From Azoarcus sp. DD4 (lineage in GTDB: Bacteria > Pseudomonadota > Gammaproteobacteria > Burkholderiales > Rhodocyclaceae): a stretch of 64,000 bases of DNA. The position numbers and the translations under genes were made by a program. Below are positions 28,838 to 37,115 of this stretch, in pieces; position 1 is the first letter of the stretch; each line of letters opens with the position of its first letter. The stretch spans positions 1,054,001 to 1,118,000 of the forward strand of contig NZ_CP022958.1 of NCBI RefSeq assembly GCF_006496635.1. The letters run 5' to 3'. The notes beneath the pieces are model-generated. The model was not told the origin of the DNA and made no database searches. It saw nothing but the letters and a program-made list of their open reading frames with translations.

Positions 28838-30241
28838 TCAGCCCGCGCCCAGGTGTTCGCCCAGGAAGCGCTCCACCGCGGGGTCGGTCGAGAAGGCGAC
28901 GTTGAAGCGTATCCATGGGCTCGCCTGCATCTGGGGGCGGAAGGCCTTGCCCGGCGCCAGCATGATGCCCTGGGTCGCGGCGCGGGTGGCGAGCGCAGCG
29001 GCGTCGTCGATGCCGGGCGGCCGCGCCCACAGGAAGACCCCGCCGCGCGGTTCGATGAAAGTTTCGAGTCCGGTGCGTTCCAGCATGCGCAGGGTGGCTT
29101 CGGTCGCGCGGGCGAGGCGGCCGTGCAGACGCTCCAGGTACTTGCGGTAGTGGCCGTCGGTGAGCATCTGGTAGACGAGCTGCTCGTTGAATTCCGAGGA
29201 GCACAGCGTCGTGAGCAGCTTGACGTCGGTGAGTTCGGCAACGAGATCGGGCCGCGCCGCGAAGAAGCCCACCCTCAGACTGCCTGACAGCGTCTTTGAG
29301 AAGCTGCCGACGAAGATCACGCGATTCAGCTGGTCCAGCGTCGCCAGCCGCGTGCTGGCATGTGGATGGAAGTCGGCGTAGGTGTCGTCCTCGATGACGA
29401 GGAAGTCGTGCTTCTCCGCGAGCTGAAGGATGCGGAAGGCGGCGCTGGGCGAAAGGTCGGCGCCGGTCGGATTGTGCAGCACCGAGTGGGTGAAGAAGAC
29501 CCGCGGCTGGTGATGCTCCAGCAAGGCCTCGAGCGCGGCGATGTCAGGGCCGTCACTGCCGCGCGGCACGCCGATCAGCTTGGCGCCCTGCAGGCGCAGG
29601 TTGCCGAAGAAGTTGAAATAGCCCGGATCGTCCACCAGCACGGTGTCGCCCGGCTTCACCAGGTGGCGGGCAACGATGTCGAGCGCGCTGGTTGCGCCTT
29701 CGGTCAGCACGATCTGCTCGGGCGGCGCGCCGATGCCGAACTCCGCCAGCTTCACCTGCAACTGGCGGCGCAGCGGCAGATAGCCCTGCGGCGTGCCGTA
29801 GCCGGTGAGGCGGGCGTCGGCGCGCCGCGACAGCGTGCGCAGGTGGCGACGCAGTCCTTCCTCGTCCAGCCAGGATTCCGGCAGCCAGCCGGTACTCGCC
29901 TTGATCACGCCCGGCTTGTCGTCCAGCACCTGGCGCATCAGCCAGGCGACGTCGACCGCGCGATCGGTGGCGGCAGTGCTGCGGTCGCCTGCCGGGTCGC
30001 GGCGCGGTGCGACATAGAAACCGGAGCCGCGGCGCGAATGCAGGTAGCCGAGCGCGACCAGCCGGTCATAGGCCTCGACCACGGTGAAACGGCTCACGCG
30101 CTGCGTTTCGGCCAGTCTGCGGATCGGTGGCAGCCGCATGCCCGGACGCAGGATGCGGTCGTCGATCTGGCCGCGCACGGCTTCGACGATCTGCTCGACC
30201 AGCGGTGTCGGGTGGCTGCTGTCTAGGCTGACCATCAGCAT
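28838..30241 (-). CDS. MocR-type GntR/aminotransferase transcriptional regulator
   Basis: A chimeric regulator of about 467 residues. An N-terminal GntR winged helix (about residues 5-75; RLAETQRVSRFTVVEAYDRL) is joined to a fold-type I aminotransferase-like domain. The PLP lysine lies in VGSFSKTLSGSLRVGF, with NPTGADLSPSAA and the aspartate segment DDPGYFNFFG also present. MocR proteins usually bind PLP or its adduct with an amino compound and control vitamin B6 or amino acid metabolism. No such target is adjacent, so the effector is unknown. I prefer the ATG at 30241 (GGA seven bases upstream) over one at 30262. Confidence 0.88.
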   Translation of the reverse strand: MLMVSLDSSHPTPLVEQIVEAVRGQIDDRILRPGMRLPPIRRLAETQRVSRFTVVEAYDRLVALGYLHSRRGSGFYVAPRRDPAGDRSTAATDRAVDVAWLMRQVLDDKPGVIKASTGWLPESWLDEEGLRRHLRTLSRRADARLTGYGTPQGYLPLRRQLQVKLAEFGIGAPPEQIVLTEGATSALDIVARHLVKPGDTVLVDDPGYFNFFGNLRLQGAKLIGVPRGSDGPDIAALEALLEHHQPRVFFTHSVLHNPTGADLSPSAAFRILQLAEKHDFLVIEDDTYADFHPHASTRLATLDQLNRVIFVGSFSKTLSGSLRVGFFAARPDLVAELTDVKLLTTLCSSEFNEQLVYQMLTDGHYRKYLERLHGRLARATEATLRMLERTGLETFIEPRGGVFLWARPPGIDDAAALATRAATQGIMLAPGKAFRPQMQASPWIRFNVAFSTDPAVERFLGEHLGAG

Positions 30242-30399
30242 GGCAATGTCCTTTCCCAGCATCGTCGCGGTGCATGTCCGGCGGGGGCGGACTGTACTGC
30301 CCGTTCCACCGGTACGGTGCCTCCGTTGCTGACGCAGCTGTTCATTTTCATTTGAAAAGTGTCAGGTAGTGTCTGGTTCCAGGTTAGGCATTGTCAAGG

Positions 30400-30933
30400 A
30401 TGCAAGGGATGGATACCAGACGGGACGGACACCGGGCGGTTGGCACGCAGCAAGTGGCGCCGCGGTTGTTGAGGTGGTGGCATGGCGGAGCGGTGGCCGT
30501 GGTGACCGCGGCGCTGGCAGGCACTGTGCTGTCGGCTTGCGGTGGCCCGGCAGGCGCGCCGGGCGGCGCACTGGGCGATCTCGAATGGCCCGAGCGGCAG
30601 GTGGTGTTCCGGCTGGTGGCGCAGCCGCTGCGGCTGGAGGCCTATTCGATACGCGGCGGCGTGGCGCCGCTGGGCAGCGTGCCGTTGTCGCTGGACTGCC
30701 CGCAGGCCATGGCGCTGGATGAGTCGGGCGGCAGGATGTGGGTGTGGGGCGCCCAAGGAGGTGTCGCCGTCGACAGTCGCAGCTTGCGCGTCGTCGGGCA
30801 GTGGGGCAGCAATGCGGAAGATGCTGTGCTCATGGCTGACGTGGTACGTAGAGGCCTGGCGGTGACGAGGGTCCGGGGCGTCTGCGGTACAGGCGTGGCG
30901 CTCGTGCGGACCGAAAAGGGCTCGCTGCCCTGA
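30400..30933 (+). CDS. Putative lipoprotein, unknown function
   Basis: A protein of about 177 residues with no family I recognise. A basic N-terminus (DTRRDGHRAV, MAPRLL-like) precedes a hydrophobic stretch and a lipobox-like LSACGG near residue 46, so it is probably an exported lipoprotein. The mature part is rich in Val/Gly/Arg with repeated short beta-strand-like segments (VFRLVAQPLRLEAYSIRGG, MALDESGGRMWVWGAQGG) suggestive of beta-propeller-like blades, but only two or three of them. Possible starts are ATG 30400 and ATG 30409 (AAGGG just before the latter). It is divergent from the MocR gene. Confidence 0.6.
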   Translation: MQGMDTRRDGHRAVGTQQVAPRLLRWWHGGAVAVVTAALAGTVLSACGGPAGAPGGALGDLEWPERQVVFRLVAQPLRLEAYSIRGGVAPLGSVPLSLDCPQAMALDESGGRMWVWGAQGGVAVDSRSLRVVGQWGSNAEDAVLMADVVRRGLAVTRVRGVCGTGVALVRTEKGSLP

Positions 30934-30979
30934 GAGGGATCGAAAAAATCTATTGTCGCCAGGTTCCATCTCCGTATTT

Positions 30980-31001
30980 AATGACTGACTGGTTAGTTAT
31001 T
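30980..31001. promoter_or_regulatory. TetR-type operator candidate
   Basis: Imperfect 22-bp inverted repeat (AATGACTGACT / GGTTAGTTATT, 8 of 11 positions matching) ending 22 bases before the tetR start codon. ACTGACTGGTTAGT resembles operators found before TetR regulators of RND pumps. It is probably the autoregulatory site for the tetR-adaptor-pump operon. Confidence 0.55.
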
Positions 31002-31023
31002 AGCGCGGAAGGCGAGGCATCCA

Positions 31024-31728
31024 ATGGCAGGTCGGAGGGAAGGCGGGAAGCAGCAAGCTGGTGCAGTGGTCGCCGACACAGGCGGGAATGCGCCCGTCCG
31101 GCGCCGTCGCAAGGAGGCGCGGCCGCAGGAACTGACCGCGGCGGCGCTTGCACTGTTCGTGGAGAAGGGCTTCGCGGCCACCCGGCTGGATGAGGTTGCG
31201 GCGCGCGCGGGGGTGTCGAAGGGCACGCTCTACCTCTACTTCGACAACAAGGAAGCCCTGTTCAAGGCGGTCATCAACGAAGGCATCGTCCCGGCCATCG
31301 ATGCGGCCGAAGCACTGCTGGCGGACTACGCTAATGATCCGGTCGGCCTGCTGCGCGCCTTCCTTTTAGGGTGGTGGGAGCGCATCGGGTCGACCGAATT
31401 CGGCGGCATTCCCAAGCTGATGATGTCCGAGGCGGGCAATTTCCCGGAGGTGGCCAGCTACTACAACGACGCGGTGATCGAGCGCGGCCTCGGTCTGCTG
31501 CGGATTGCCGTGCAGCGCGGGATCGATATCGGCGTGTTCCGGCCGGTCGATCCGGACCTGATCGGCACCCTGCTGATCGCGCCGCTGATCCACCTGACGA
31601 TGTGGCGCCATTCCTTCGCCGCCTGTTGCGGCAAGGGTATCGAGCCGCGGGCCTATGTCGCCGCGCACATCGATCTGGTTTTGCACGGACTGAAAGCCCA
31701 GCCGGGCCGGGCGGGAGATGTCAGATGA
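31024..31728 (+). CDS. TetR-family repressor of the RND pump operon
   Basis: A 234-residue TetR/AcrR regulator. A basic tail of about 35 residues precedes the helix-turn-helix (about 38-82; RLDEVAARAGVSKGTLYLYF is the recognition region, a very typical TetR motif). The ligand-binding domain follows. Its stop overlaps the adaptor start (ATGA), so it is the first gene of the pump operon and probably represses it through the inverted repeat just upstream. Inducing ligands are unknown. Confidence 0.93.
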   Translation: MAGRREGGKQQAGAVVADTGGNAPVRRRRKEARPQELTAAALALFVEKGFAATRLDEVAARAGVSKGTLYLYFDNKEALFKAVINEGIVPAIDAAEALLADYANDPVGLLRAFLLGWWERIGSTEFGGIPKLMMSEAGNFPEVASYYNDAVIERGLGLLRIAVQRGIDIGVFRPVDPDLIGTLLIAPLIHLTMWRHSFAACCGKGIEPRAYVAAHIDLVLHGLKAQPGRAGDVR

Positions 31729-32819
31729 AGCGCAAGTCTGCAATGGCCGTTCTGGTCACGCTCTCCCTCACCGCGTGTTCGCCGCCGGCGCCGCCTCAGG
31801 CTGTGCTGCCTACGGTGCTCGTCCGCAGTGTCGGAAAGGCCGGTGGCGCTGCGGCGATGCAGGTCTATACCGGCGAAGTCAGGGCCCGCTTCGAAAGCGA
31901 TCTCGGTTTCCGGATCGGCGGCAAACTGGTCGAGCGCCGGGTCGATGTCGGTGCCGTCGTCAGGCGTGGCCAAGTGCTTGCCCGGCTCGATCCGCAGGAT
32001 GCCGAGTTGGCCGCGGCGGCAGCCGTGGCGCAGGTGGCCGCAGCCGAGGCGGATGTGGCGCTGGCGCGAGCCGAGCTGGAGCGTGCTCAAGGTTTGCGCG
32101 CGCGGAATTTCATCAGCGCATCGGCGCTGGACACGCGCAGCAGCGCGCACGATGCCGCTGCTGCGCGCCTGCGCCAGGCGCGCGCGCAGGCCGCAACCGC
32201 ACGCAACCAGGCCGGTTACGCCGAGCTCGTGGCGGACAGCGACGGGGTGGTGACGGGGCAGGCTGCAGAAGTCGGCCAGGTCGTGGCAGTCGGTCAGGCC
32301 GTTTTCCGCCTGGCACGCCCGGGCGAGCGCGAAGTGTTGATCCATGCGCCGGAGAACCGGGTGCGCCAGCTTGTGCCCGGCGTAAAGGCGGTCGTGCGGT
32401 TGTGGAGCGTGCCCGACCAGGCCTACCCGGGCGTGGTCCGTGAAGTGACCCCGATGGCCGATGCGGCGACGCGAACCTTTGCCGTGCGCGTCAGTGTTCC
32501 TGCGGCTGACGCCGCGCTGCAGCTCGGCGCGACTGCGACTGCGGCTTTCGCCACGGACAGCGCGGACACCGTGGTGTTGCCCGGCGCTGCGCTCAGTCGC
32601 GATGCGGGGCGTGACGTGGTCTGGCTGGTCGATGGAGATGGCATTGTCAGGCCGCAGGCGGTCGATGTGATTGCCTACCGCGAGGACGGCGCCGTGCTGC
32701 GGGCGAATCTGCCGGATGCGGCGAGGGTGGTCGTCGCCGGCGTCCATAAGCTGGTGGCGGGGGAAAAGGTGCGTTCCGTCGAAGAGGGCGCGCCGGTCGC
32801 GCTGGATGTGCAACGATGA
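31725..32819 (+). CDS. RND efflux periplasmic adaptor subunit
   Basis: A 364-residue membrane fusion lipoprotein: signal peptide and lipobox LTAC (Cys18). A barrel-sandwich half motif (GFRIGGKLVERRVDVGAVVRRGQV) is followed by an Ala-rich alpha-hairpin (about 95-155), the second lipoyl half (ADSDGVVTGQAAEVGQVV) and a beta-barrel domain. It links the inner-membrane RND pump to an outer-membrane channel. It overlaps both neighbours by four bases, so tetR, adaptor and pump are translationally coupled. Confidence 0.93.
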   Translation: MKRKSAMAVLVTLSLTACSPPAPPQAVLPTVLVRSVGKAGGAAAMQVYTGEVRARFESDLGFRIGGKLVERRVDVGAVVRRGQVLARLDPQDAELAAAAAVAQVAAAEADVALARAELERAQGLRARNFISASALDTRSSAHDAAAARLRQARAQAATARNQAGYAELVADSDGVVTGQAAEVGQVVAVGQAVFRLARPGEREVLIHAPENRVRQLVPGVKAVVRLWSVPDQAYPGVVREVTPMADAATRTFAVRVSVPAADAALQLGATATAAFATDSADTVVLPGAALSRDAGRDVVWLVDGDGIVRPQAVDVIAYREDGAVLRANLPDAARVVVAGVHKLVAGEKVRSVEEGAPVALDVQR

Positions 32820-35800
32820 GCGGGCGGCGCGGCTTCAAGCGCGGTTTCAACGTCTCGGCGTGGGGGCTGGAGCACCCGTCCCTGGTGTTGTATTTCCTGG
32901 TGGCGCTGACACTGATCGGCAGCTTGGCCTACACGCGGCTGGGGCAATCGGAAGATCCGCCTTTCACCTTCAAGGTCATGGTGGTGCGGGCCGAGTGGCC
33001 GGGCGCCAGTGCGCAAGAGGTCGAGCGGCAGGTCACCGACAAGATCGAGAAGAAGCTGCAGGAAATCGCCCAGATCGACGTGGTCCGCAGCTATTCCAAG
33101 CCGGGCGAGTCGCTGGTGTTCTTTCTGGCGAAGGACTCGACCCATGCGCTCGAGATTCCGGAGGTGTGGTACCAAGCGCGCAAGAAGGTGGGGGACATCC
33201 GCGCCACCTTGCCGAGCGGCGTGCAGGGTCCGTATTTCAACGACGAATTCGGCGACACCTACGGCAACATCTTCGCGCTGGTGGGCGAGGGTGTGTCGCA
33301 CGCCGAACTCAAGCGACATGCCGACGCCATCCGGAACGAGTTGCTGCGGGTGCCCGACGTCGCCAAGGTGAGTTTCTTCGGCGAACAGCCGCAGCGCGTG
33401 TTCGTGGAGCTTTCCAACACCAAGCTGGCTACCTTCGGCCTTAACCTTGCCGATATCGCCAGTGCGCTGTCCGAGCAGAATGCCAAGACCGGCGCGGGTT
33501 TCTTCGAGACGACGGACGAACGCATCTGGCTGCGGCCGTCTGGCCAGTTCGACGATCTCGACGCCATCGGCGACACGCTGATCCGAGCCAAGGGGCGCGT
33601 GTTCCGCTTGGGCGACGTGGCCGACGTGAAGCGCGGCTATCTCGATCCGCCGGGCGAGCGCATGCGCTTCATGGGTGAAGACGCCTTCGGCATCGGCGTG
33701 TCGATGCAGGCGGGGGGCGATATCGTCGCCCTCGGTCACCGGCTCGACGAAGTGGTCAAGCGCATCGAGGCGCAACTGCCGCTCGGCATCCGCTTCGAAC
33801 GGGTGGCCGATCAGCCGCGCGCGGTGCGCAGTTCGGTGGGGGAGTTCGTCCGGGTGCTGGCCGAGGCGGTGATCATCGTAATGGCGGTCAGCCTCCTGTC
33901 GCTGGGCTTTCGTACCGGCGTGGTGGTGCTGATCATCATCCCGGTGGTTTTGGCAATCACTTTCCTGTTCATGGACTTGTTCGACATCGGCCTGCACAAG
34001 ATCTCGCTCGGTGCGTTGATCATCGCGCTCGGACTGCTGGTTGACGACGCGATCATCGCCGTCGAGATGATGGCGACCAAGATGGAGCAGGGCTGGGAGC
34101 GCGCCAAGGCGGCGAGCTTCGCCTACACGTCGACCGCGATGCCGATGCTGTCGGGCACGCTGGTGACGGCGGCCGGCTTCCTGCCCATCGCCACGGCGGC
34201 GTCTTCCACCGGCGAGTACACACGGTCGATCTTCCAGGTGACGGTGATTGCGCTGCTGGTGTCCTGGGTAGCGGCGGTGCTGTTCGTGCCTTACCTGGGT
34301 TTTCATCTGCTGCCGGATTTCCGCAAGAAGAACGGTCGGCCATCGGTACTGGCGCGCATCGCGGCCCGCCTTTCACCGGCGCTCGGTCGGCGGCTCGCCG
34401 AGCGCGCGGTGCACGCACACGAACAGCACGACGAGTACGCGATCTACCACACCGCCTTCTATACCCGCTTTCGCGCGCTGGTCGGCTGGTGCGTGACGCA
34501 TCGCTGGCTGGTGATCCTGCTCACCGTGGGGATCTTCGCGCTGTCGCTGGTGGCCTTCGTCCGGCTGGTGCCGCAACAGTTCTTTCCCGACTCGACGCGG
34601 CCGGAGCTGCTGGTTGATCTGCGGCTGGCCGAAGGCGTATCCCACCAGGCGACGGAAGCATCGGTGAAGCGGCTTGAGGCCTGGCTGGACAAGCAGGACG
34701 GGATCGAGAACTACGTCGCCTGGCTGGGAGCGGGAAGCCCGCGTTTCTACCTGCCGCTCGACCAGCAGCTGGCCCAGACCAATTTTGCCCAGTTCGTCAT
34801 CCTGACCCGCGGTACCGCGGAACGCGAGGCGCTGCGCGCCCGGCTCATCCGCCTGTTCGAGGATGAGCCCTGGCCGTTGCGCGCCGCGATCAACCGGCTG
34901 GAGAACGGTCCGCCGGTCGGGTTCCCGGTGCAGTACCGGGTGAGTGGCCAGGACATCGGCGAGATGCGCCGCATCGCACATCGCGTCGCGGAGGCCATGC
35001 GGGCCCAGTCACAGCTGTCGAATGTCCAGCTCGACTGGGAGGAGCCGTCCAAGTCCATCAGCCTGAAGGTGGATCAGGACAAGGCGCGCCTGCTGGGGGT
35101 GTCCAGCCAGGATCTCGCCACCTTGCTGGCGACATCGCTGCAAGGCACGACCGTCAGCCAGTTCCGCGAGGGCAGCGAGACCATACAGATCGTGCTGCGC
35201 GGGGCGGAGTCGGAGCGTGTGCATCTGGGCCTGCTGCCCGATCTGGCGGTGCCGGTGAGCGGCGGGCGCAGTGTGCCGTTGGCTCAGTTGGCAACGCCGG
35301 AGTACGGCTTCGAGGAAGGCGTGATCTGGCGACGCAACCGTGTCCCGACGGTGACGGTAAGGGCCAATCTGTATGGCACCGTGCAGCCGGCGGTGGTGGT
35401 GCAGCAGCTTGCGCCACGGATGGACGAGATCCGCGCCGGCTTGCCGCTCGGCTATCGCATCGAGGTCGGCGGCTCGGTCGAGGAAAGCGGCAAGGGCGGC
35501 GGTTCGGTGGCGGCCGGTGTGCCGCTCTTCGTCCTGGTGGTGCTCACGGTGCTGATGCTGCAGTTGCAGAGCTTCTCGCGCACGCTGCTGGTGGTGCTTA
35601 CCGCGCCGCTCGGCATGATCGGCGTCACGCTCTTCCTGCTGATCTTCAACAAGCCCTTCGGTTTCGTCGCGATGCTTGGCACGATTGCGCTGTCCGGCAT
35701 GATCATGCGCAACTCGGTGATTCTCGTCGACCAGATCTGCCAGGACATCGGGGCCGGCCGCGAGCCTTGGGATGCGGTGGTGGAATCGACCGTGCGCCGC

Positions 35801-35995
35801 TTTCGACCCATTGTCCTGACCGCGGCGGCGGCCATTCTGGCCATGATGCCCCTGTCGCGCTCGGCCTTCTTCGGGCCGATGGCGGTGGCGATCATGGGCG
35901 GGCTGACCGTGGCCACGGTGCTGACGATGCTATTCCTGCCCGCGTTGTATGCCGCCTGGTATCGGGTGCGGCCAGCGCAGCAGGCAGGCGGATGA
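32816..35995 (+). CDS. RND efflux pump, AcrB/HAE1-like
   Basis: A 1059-residue proton-driven inner-membrane exporter with the expected twelve-helix layout: one N-terminal helix (about residues 23-43), a large periplasmic loop, a block of helices (about 340-540), a second periplasmic loop and a final block (about 865-1050). The TM4 proton-relay aspartates are in ALGLLVDDAIIAVE, and GTIALSGMIMRNSVILVDQ marks TM10. No outer-membrane factor is encoded in the operon; tolC lies 1.1 kb downstream in another transcription unit. Cargo is unknown (drugs, solvents or metabolites). Confidence 0.94.
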   Translation: MSGRRGFKRGFNVSAWGLEHPSLVLYFLVALTLIGSLAYTRLGQSEDPPFTFKVMVVRAEWPGASAQEVERQVTDKIEKKLQEIAQIDVVRSYSKPGESLVFFLAKDSTHALEIPEVWYQARKKVGDIRATLPSGVQGPYFNDEFGDTYGNIFALVGEGVSHAELKRHADAIRNELLRVPDVAKVSFFGEQPQRVFVELSNTKLATFGLNLADIASALSEQNAKTGAGFFETTDERIWLRPSGQFDDLDAIGDTLIRAKGRVFRLGDVADVKRGYLDPPGERMRFMGEDAFGIGVSMQAGGDIVALGHRLDEVVKRIEAQLPLGIRFERVADQPRAVRSSVGEFVRVLAEAVIIVMAVSLLSLGFRTGVVVLIIIPVVLAITFLFMDLFDIGLHKISLGALIIALGLLVDDAIIAVEMMATKMEQGWERAKAASFAYTSTAMPMLSGTLVTAAGFLPIATAASSTGEYTRSIFQVTVIALLVSWVAAVLFVPYLGFHLLPDFRKKNGRPSVLARIAARLSPALGRRLAERAVHAHEQHDEYAIYHTAFYTRFRALVGWCVTHRWLVILLTVGIFALSLVAFVRLVPQQFFPDSTRPELLVDLRLAEGVSHQATEASVKRLEAWLDKQDGIENYVAWLGAGSPRFYLPLDQQLAQTNFAQFVILTRGTAEREALRARLIRLFEDEPWPLRAAINRLENGPPVGFPVQYRVSGQDIGEMRRIAHRVAEAMRAQSQLSNVQLDWEEPSKSISLKVDQDKARLLGVSSQDLATLLATSLQGTTVSQFREGSETIQIVLRGAESERVHLGLLPDLAVPVSGGRSVPLAQLATPEYGFEEGVIWRRNRVPTVTVRANLYGTVQPAVVVQQLAPRMDEIRAGLPLGYRIEVGGSVEESGKGGGSVAAGVPLFVLVVLTVLMLQLQSFSRTLLVVLTAPLGMIGVTLFLLIFNKPFGFVAMLGTIALSGMIMRNSVILVDQICQDIGAGREPWDAVVESTVRRFRPIVLTAAAAILAMMPLSRSAFFGPMAVAIMGGLTVATVLTMLFLPALYAAWYRVRPAQQAGG

Positions 35996-36071
35996 GGGGG
36001 ATCGCGGCAGGGGCGGGCGAACATCGCGACGCAGCAAAGCGCTAGAATACGAAAGTTTTGCATTCGATTAC

Positions 36072-36094
36072 GCTATTAATTAGCGTGTGCTAAT
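36072..36094. promoter_or_regulatory. Overlapping GCTA/TAGC inverted repeats upstream of pcm
   Basis: Two nested inverted repeats share a half-site: GCTA-N5-TAGC (36072-36084) and ATTAGC-GTGT-GCTAAT (36079-36094, perfect). They lie about 20 bases upstream of the pcm start codon in an AT-rich segment likely to hold the promoter. The pattern resembles MarR-type operators; no marR gene is nearby. Confidence 0.5.
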
Positions 36095-36113
36095 ATTCAG
36101 CCGGGAGTGACTG

Positions 36114-36767
36114 ATGAACTTCGAGAAAGCGCGCTTCAACATGGTCGAACAGCAGATCCGTCCGTGGGACGTTCTGGATCCTGTCGTGCTCGACCTCCTG
36201 ATGACTGTCAAGCGCGAGGAATTCGTTCCCGCCAGCGCGCGTTCGCTGGCTTTTGCCGATGTCGAGATCCCGCTCGGCCAGGGGCAGGTGATGCTCAAGC
36301 CGGTGATCGAAGGCAAGATCCTGCAGGCGCTTCAGCTACATCGTTCGGATTCGGTGCTCGAGATCGGTGCCGGTAGCGGTTACTTCGCGGCCTTGTTGGC
36401 GGCTCGTACCGAGTGGGTTCGCACCGTGGACATCGAACCGGAGCTGGTGAAGTTCGCCCACGCCAACCTGGCGCGCAACGGTGTCGAGAACGTCATCGTC
36501 GAGGAAGGTGATGCCGCCCAGGGTTGGGCGAGCCGCGCGCCCTACGACGTCATCGTCGTGTCCGGCGGGCTGCCCTCCTTGCCGCAGTCGCTGCTCGAAC
36601 AACTCAAGGTCGGTGGTCGCCTGTTCGCCTTCGTCGGCGAAGCGCCGGTGATGAAGGCGCGCCTCGTTACCTGCGAGGCCGAAGGCCGCTTTCGCACCGA
36701 GGATATTTTCGAAACCCTGGTGCCGATGCTGAAGAACGCACCGCGCCACGACAGCTTCCGTTTCTGA
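36114..36767 (+). CDS. pcm: Protein-L-isoaspartate O-methyltransferase-like
   Basis: A 217-residue SAM methyltransferase of the PIMT family, which would methylate isoaspartyl residues for protein repair. It has SAM motif I VLEIGAGSGYFAALLA (about 77-92), the acidic VDIEPELVKFA and the N-terminal REEFVPASARSLAFADVEIPL region of the family. This beta-proteobacterial version is divergent, so the repair function is inferred. GGGAG precedes the ATG. It lies eight bases before a rhodanese gene and, with tolC, forms a rightward trio. Confidence 0.85.
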   Translation: MNFEKARFNMVEQQIRPWDVLDPVVLDLLMTVKREEFVPASARSLAFADVEIPLGQGQVMLKPVIEGKILQALQLHRSDSVLEIGAGSGYFAALLAARTEWVRTVDIEPELVKFAHANLARNGVENVIVEEGDAAQGWASRAPYDVIVVSGGLPSLPQSLLEQLKVGGRLFAFVGEAPVMKARLVTCEAEGRFRTEDIFETLVPMLKNAPRHDSFRF

Positions 36768-36775
36768 GGACCGCC

Positions 36776-37099
36776 ATGCACCAGATCACCCCCGTCGAAC
36801 TCGCCGAATGGCTCGCCGATCCGGCCAAGGTCCAGCCCTTGCTGCTGGATGTGCGGGAGCCCTGGGAATTTCAACTCTGCCACATCGAGGGTTCGACGCC
36901 GATGCCGATGGGCGCGGTGCCTGCACGTATCGCGGAACTCGATCCCGAGCGCGTCACCGTGGTGGTGTGCCACCACGGCGGGCGTAGCGCTCAGGTCGGC
37001 ATGTTCCTGGAGCGCCAGGGCTTCGGCAAGGTCATTAATCTTGCTGGCGGCGTAGCGGAATGGGCCGCGCGCGTCGATCCGAAGATGCCGCATTACTGA
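36776..37099 (+). CDS. Single-domain rhodanese (sulfurtransferase)
   Basis: A 107-residue rhodanese-like domain with catalytic cysteine in VVCHHGGRSAQ and the structural signatures LLLDVREPWEF and NLAGGVAEWA. It could carry persulfide sulfur in the cytoplasm. Its position between pcm and tolC is probably operonic (8 bases after pcm, 16 before tolC). The sulfur acceptor is unknown. Confidence 0.93.
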   Translation: MHQITPVELAEWLADPAKVQPLLLDVREPWEFQLCHIEGSTPMPMGAVPARIAELDPERVTVVVCHHGGRSAQVGMFLERQGFGKVINLAGGVAEWAARVDPKMPHY

Positions 37100-37115
37100 G
37101 AGTCGGGGCGTGCGC

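Noticed and set aside
30391..30399. TTG at 30391 as start of the putative lipoprotein
   Set aside because: ATGs at 30400 and 30409 follow at once, the latter with AAGGG just upstream, and give the same signal sequence.
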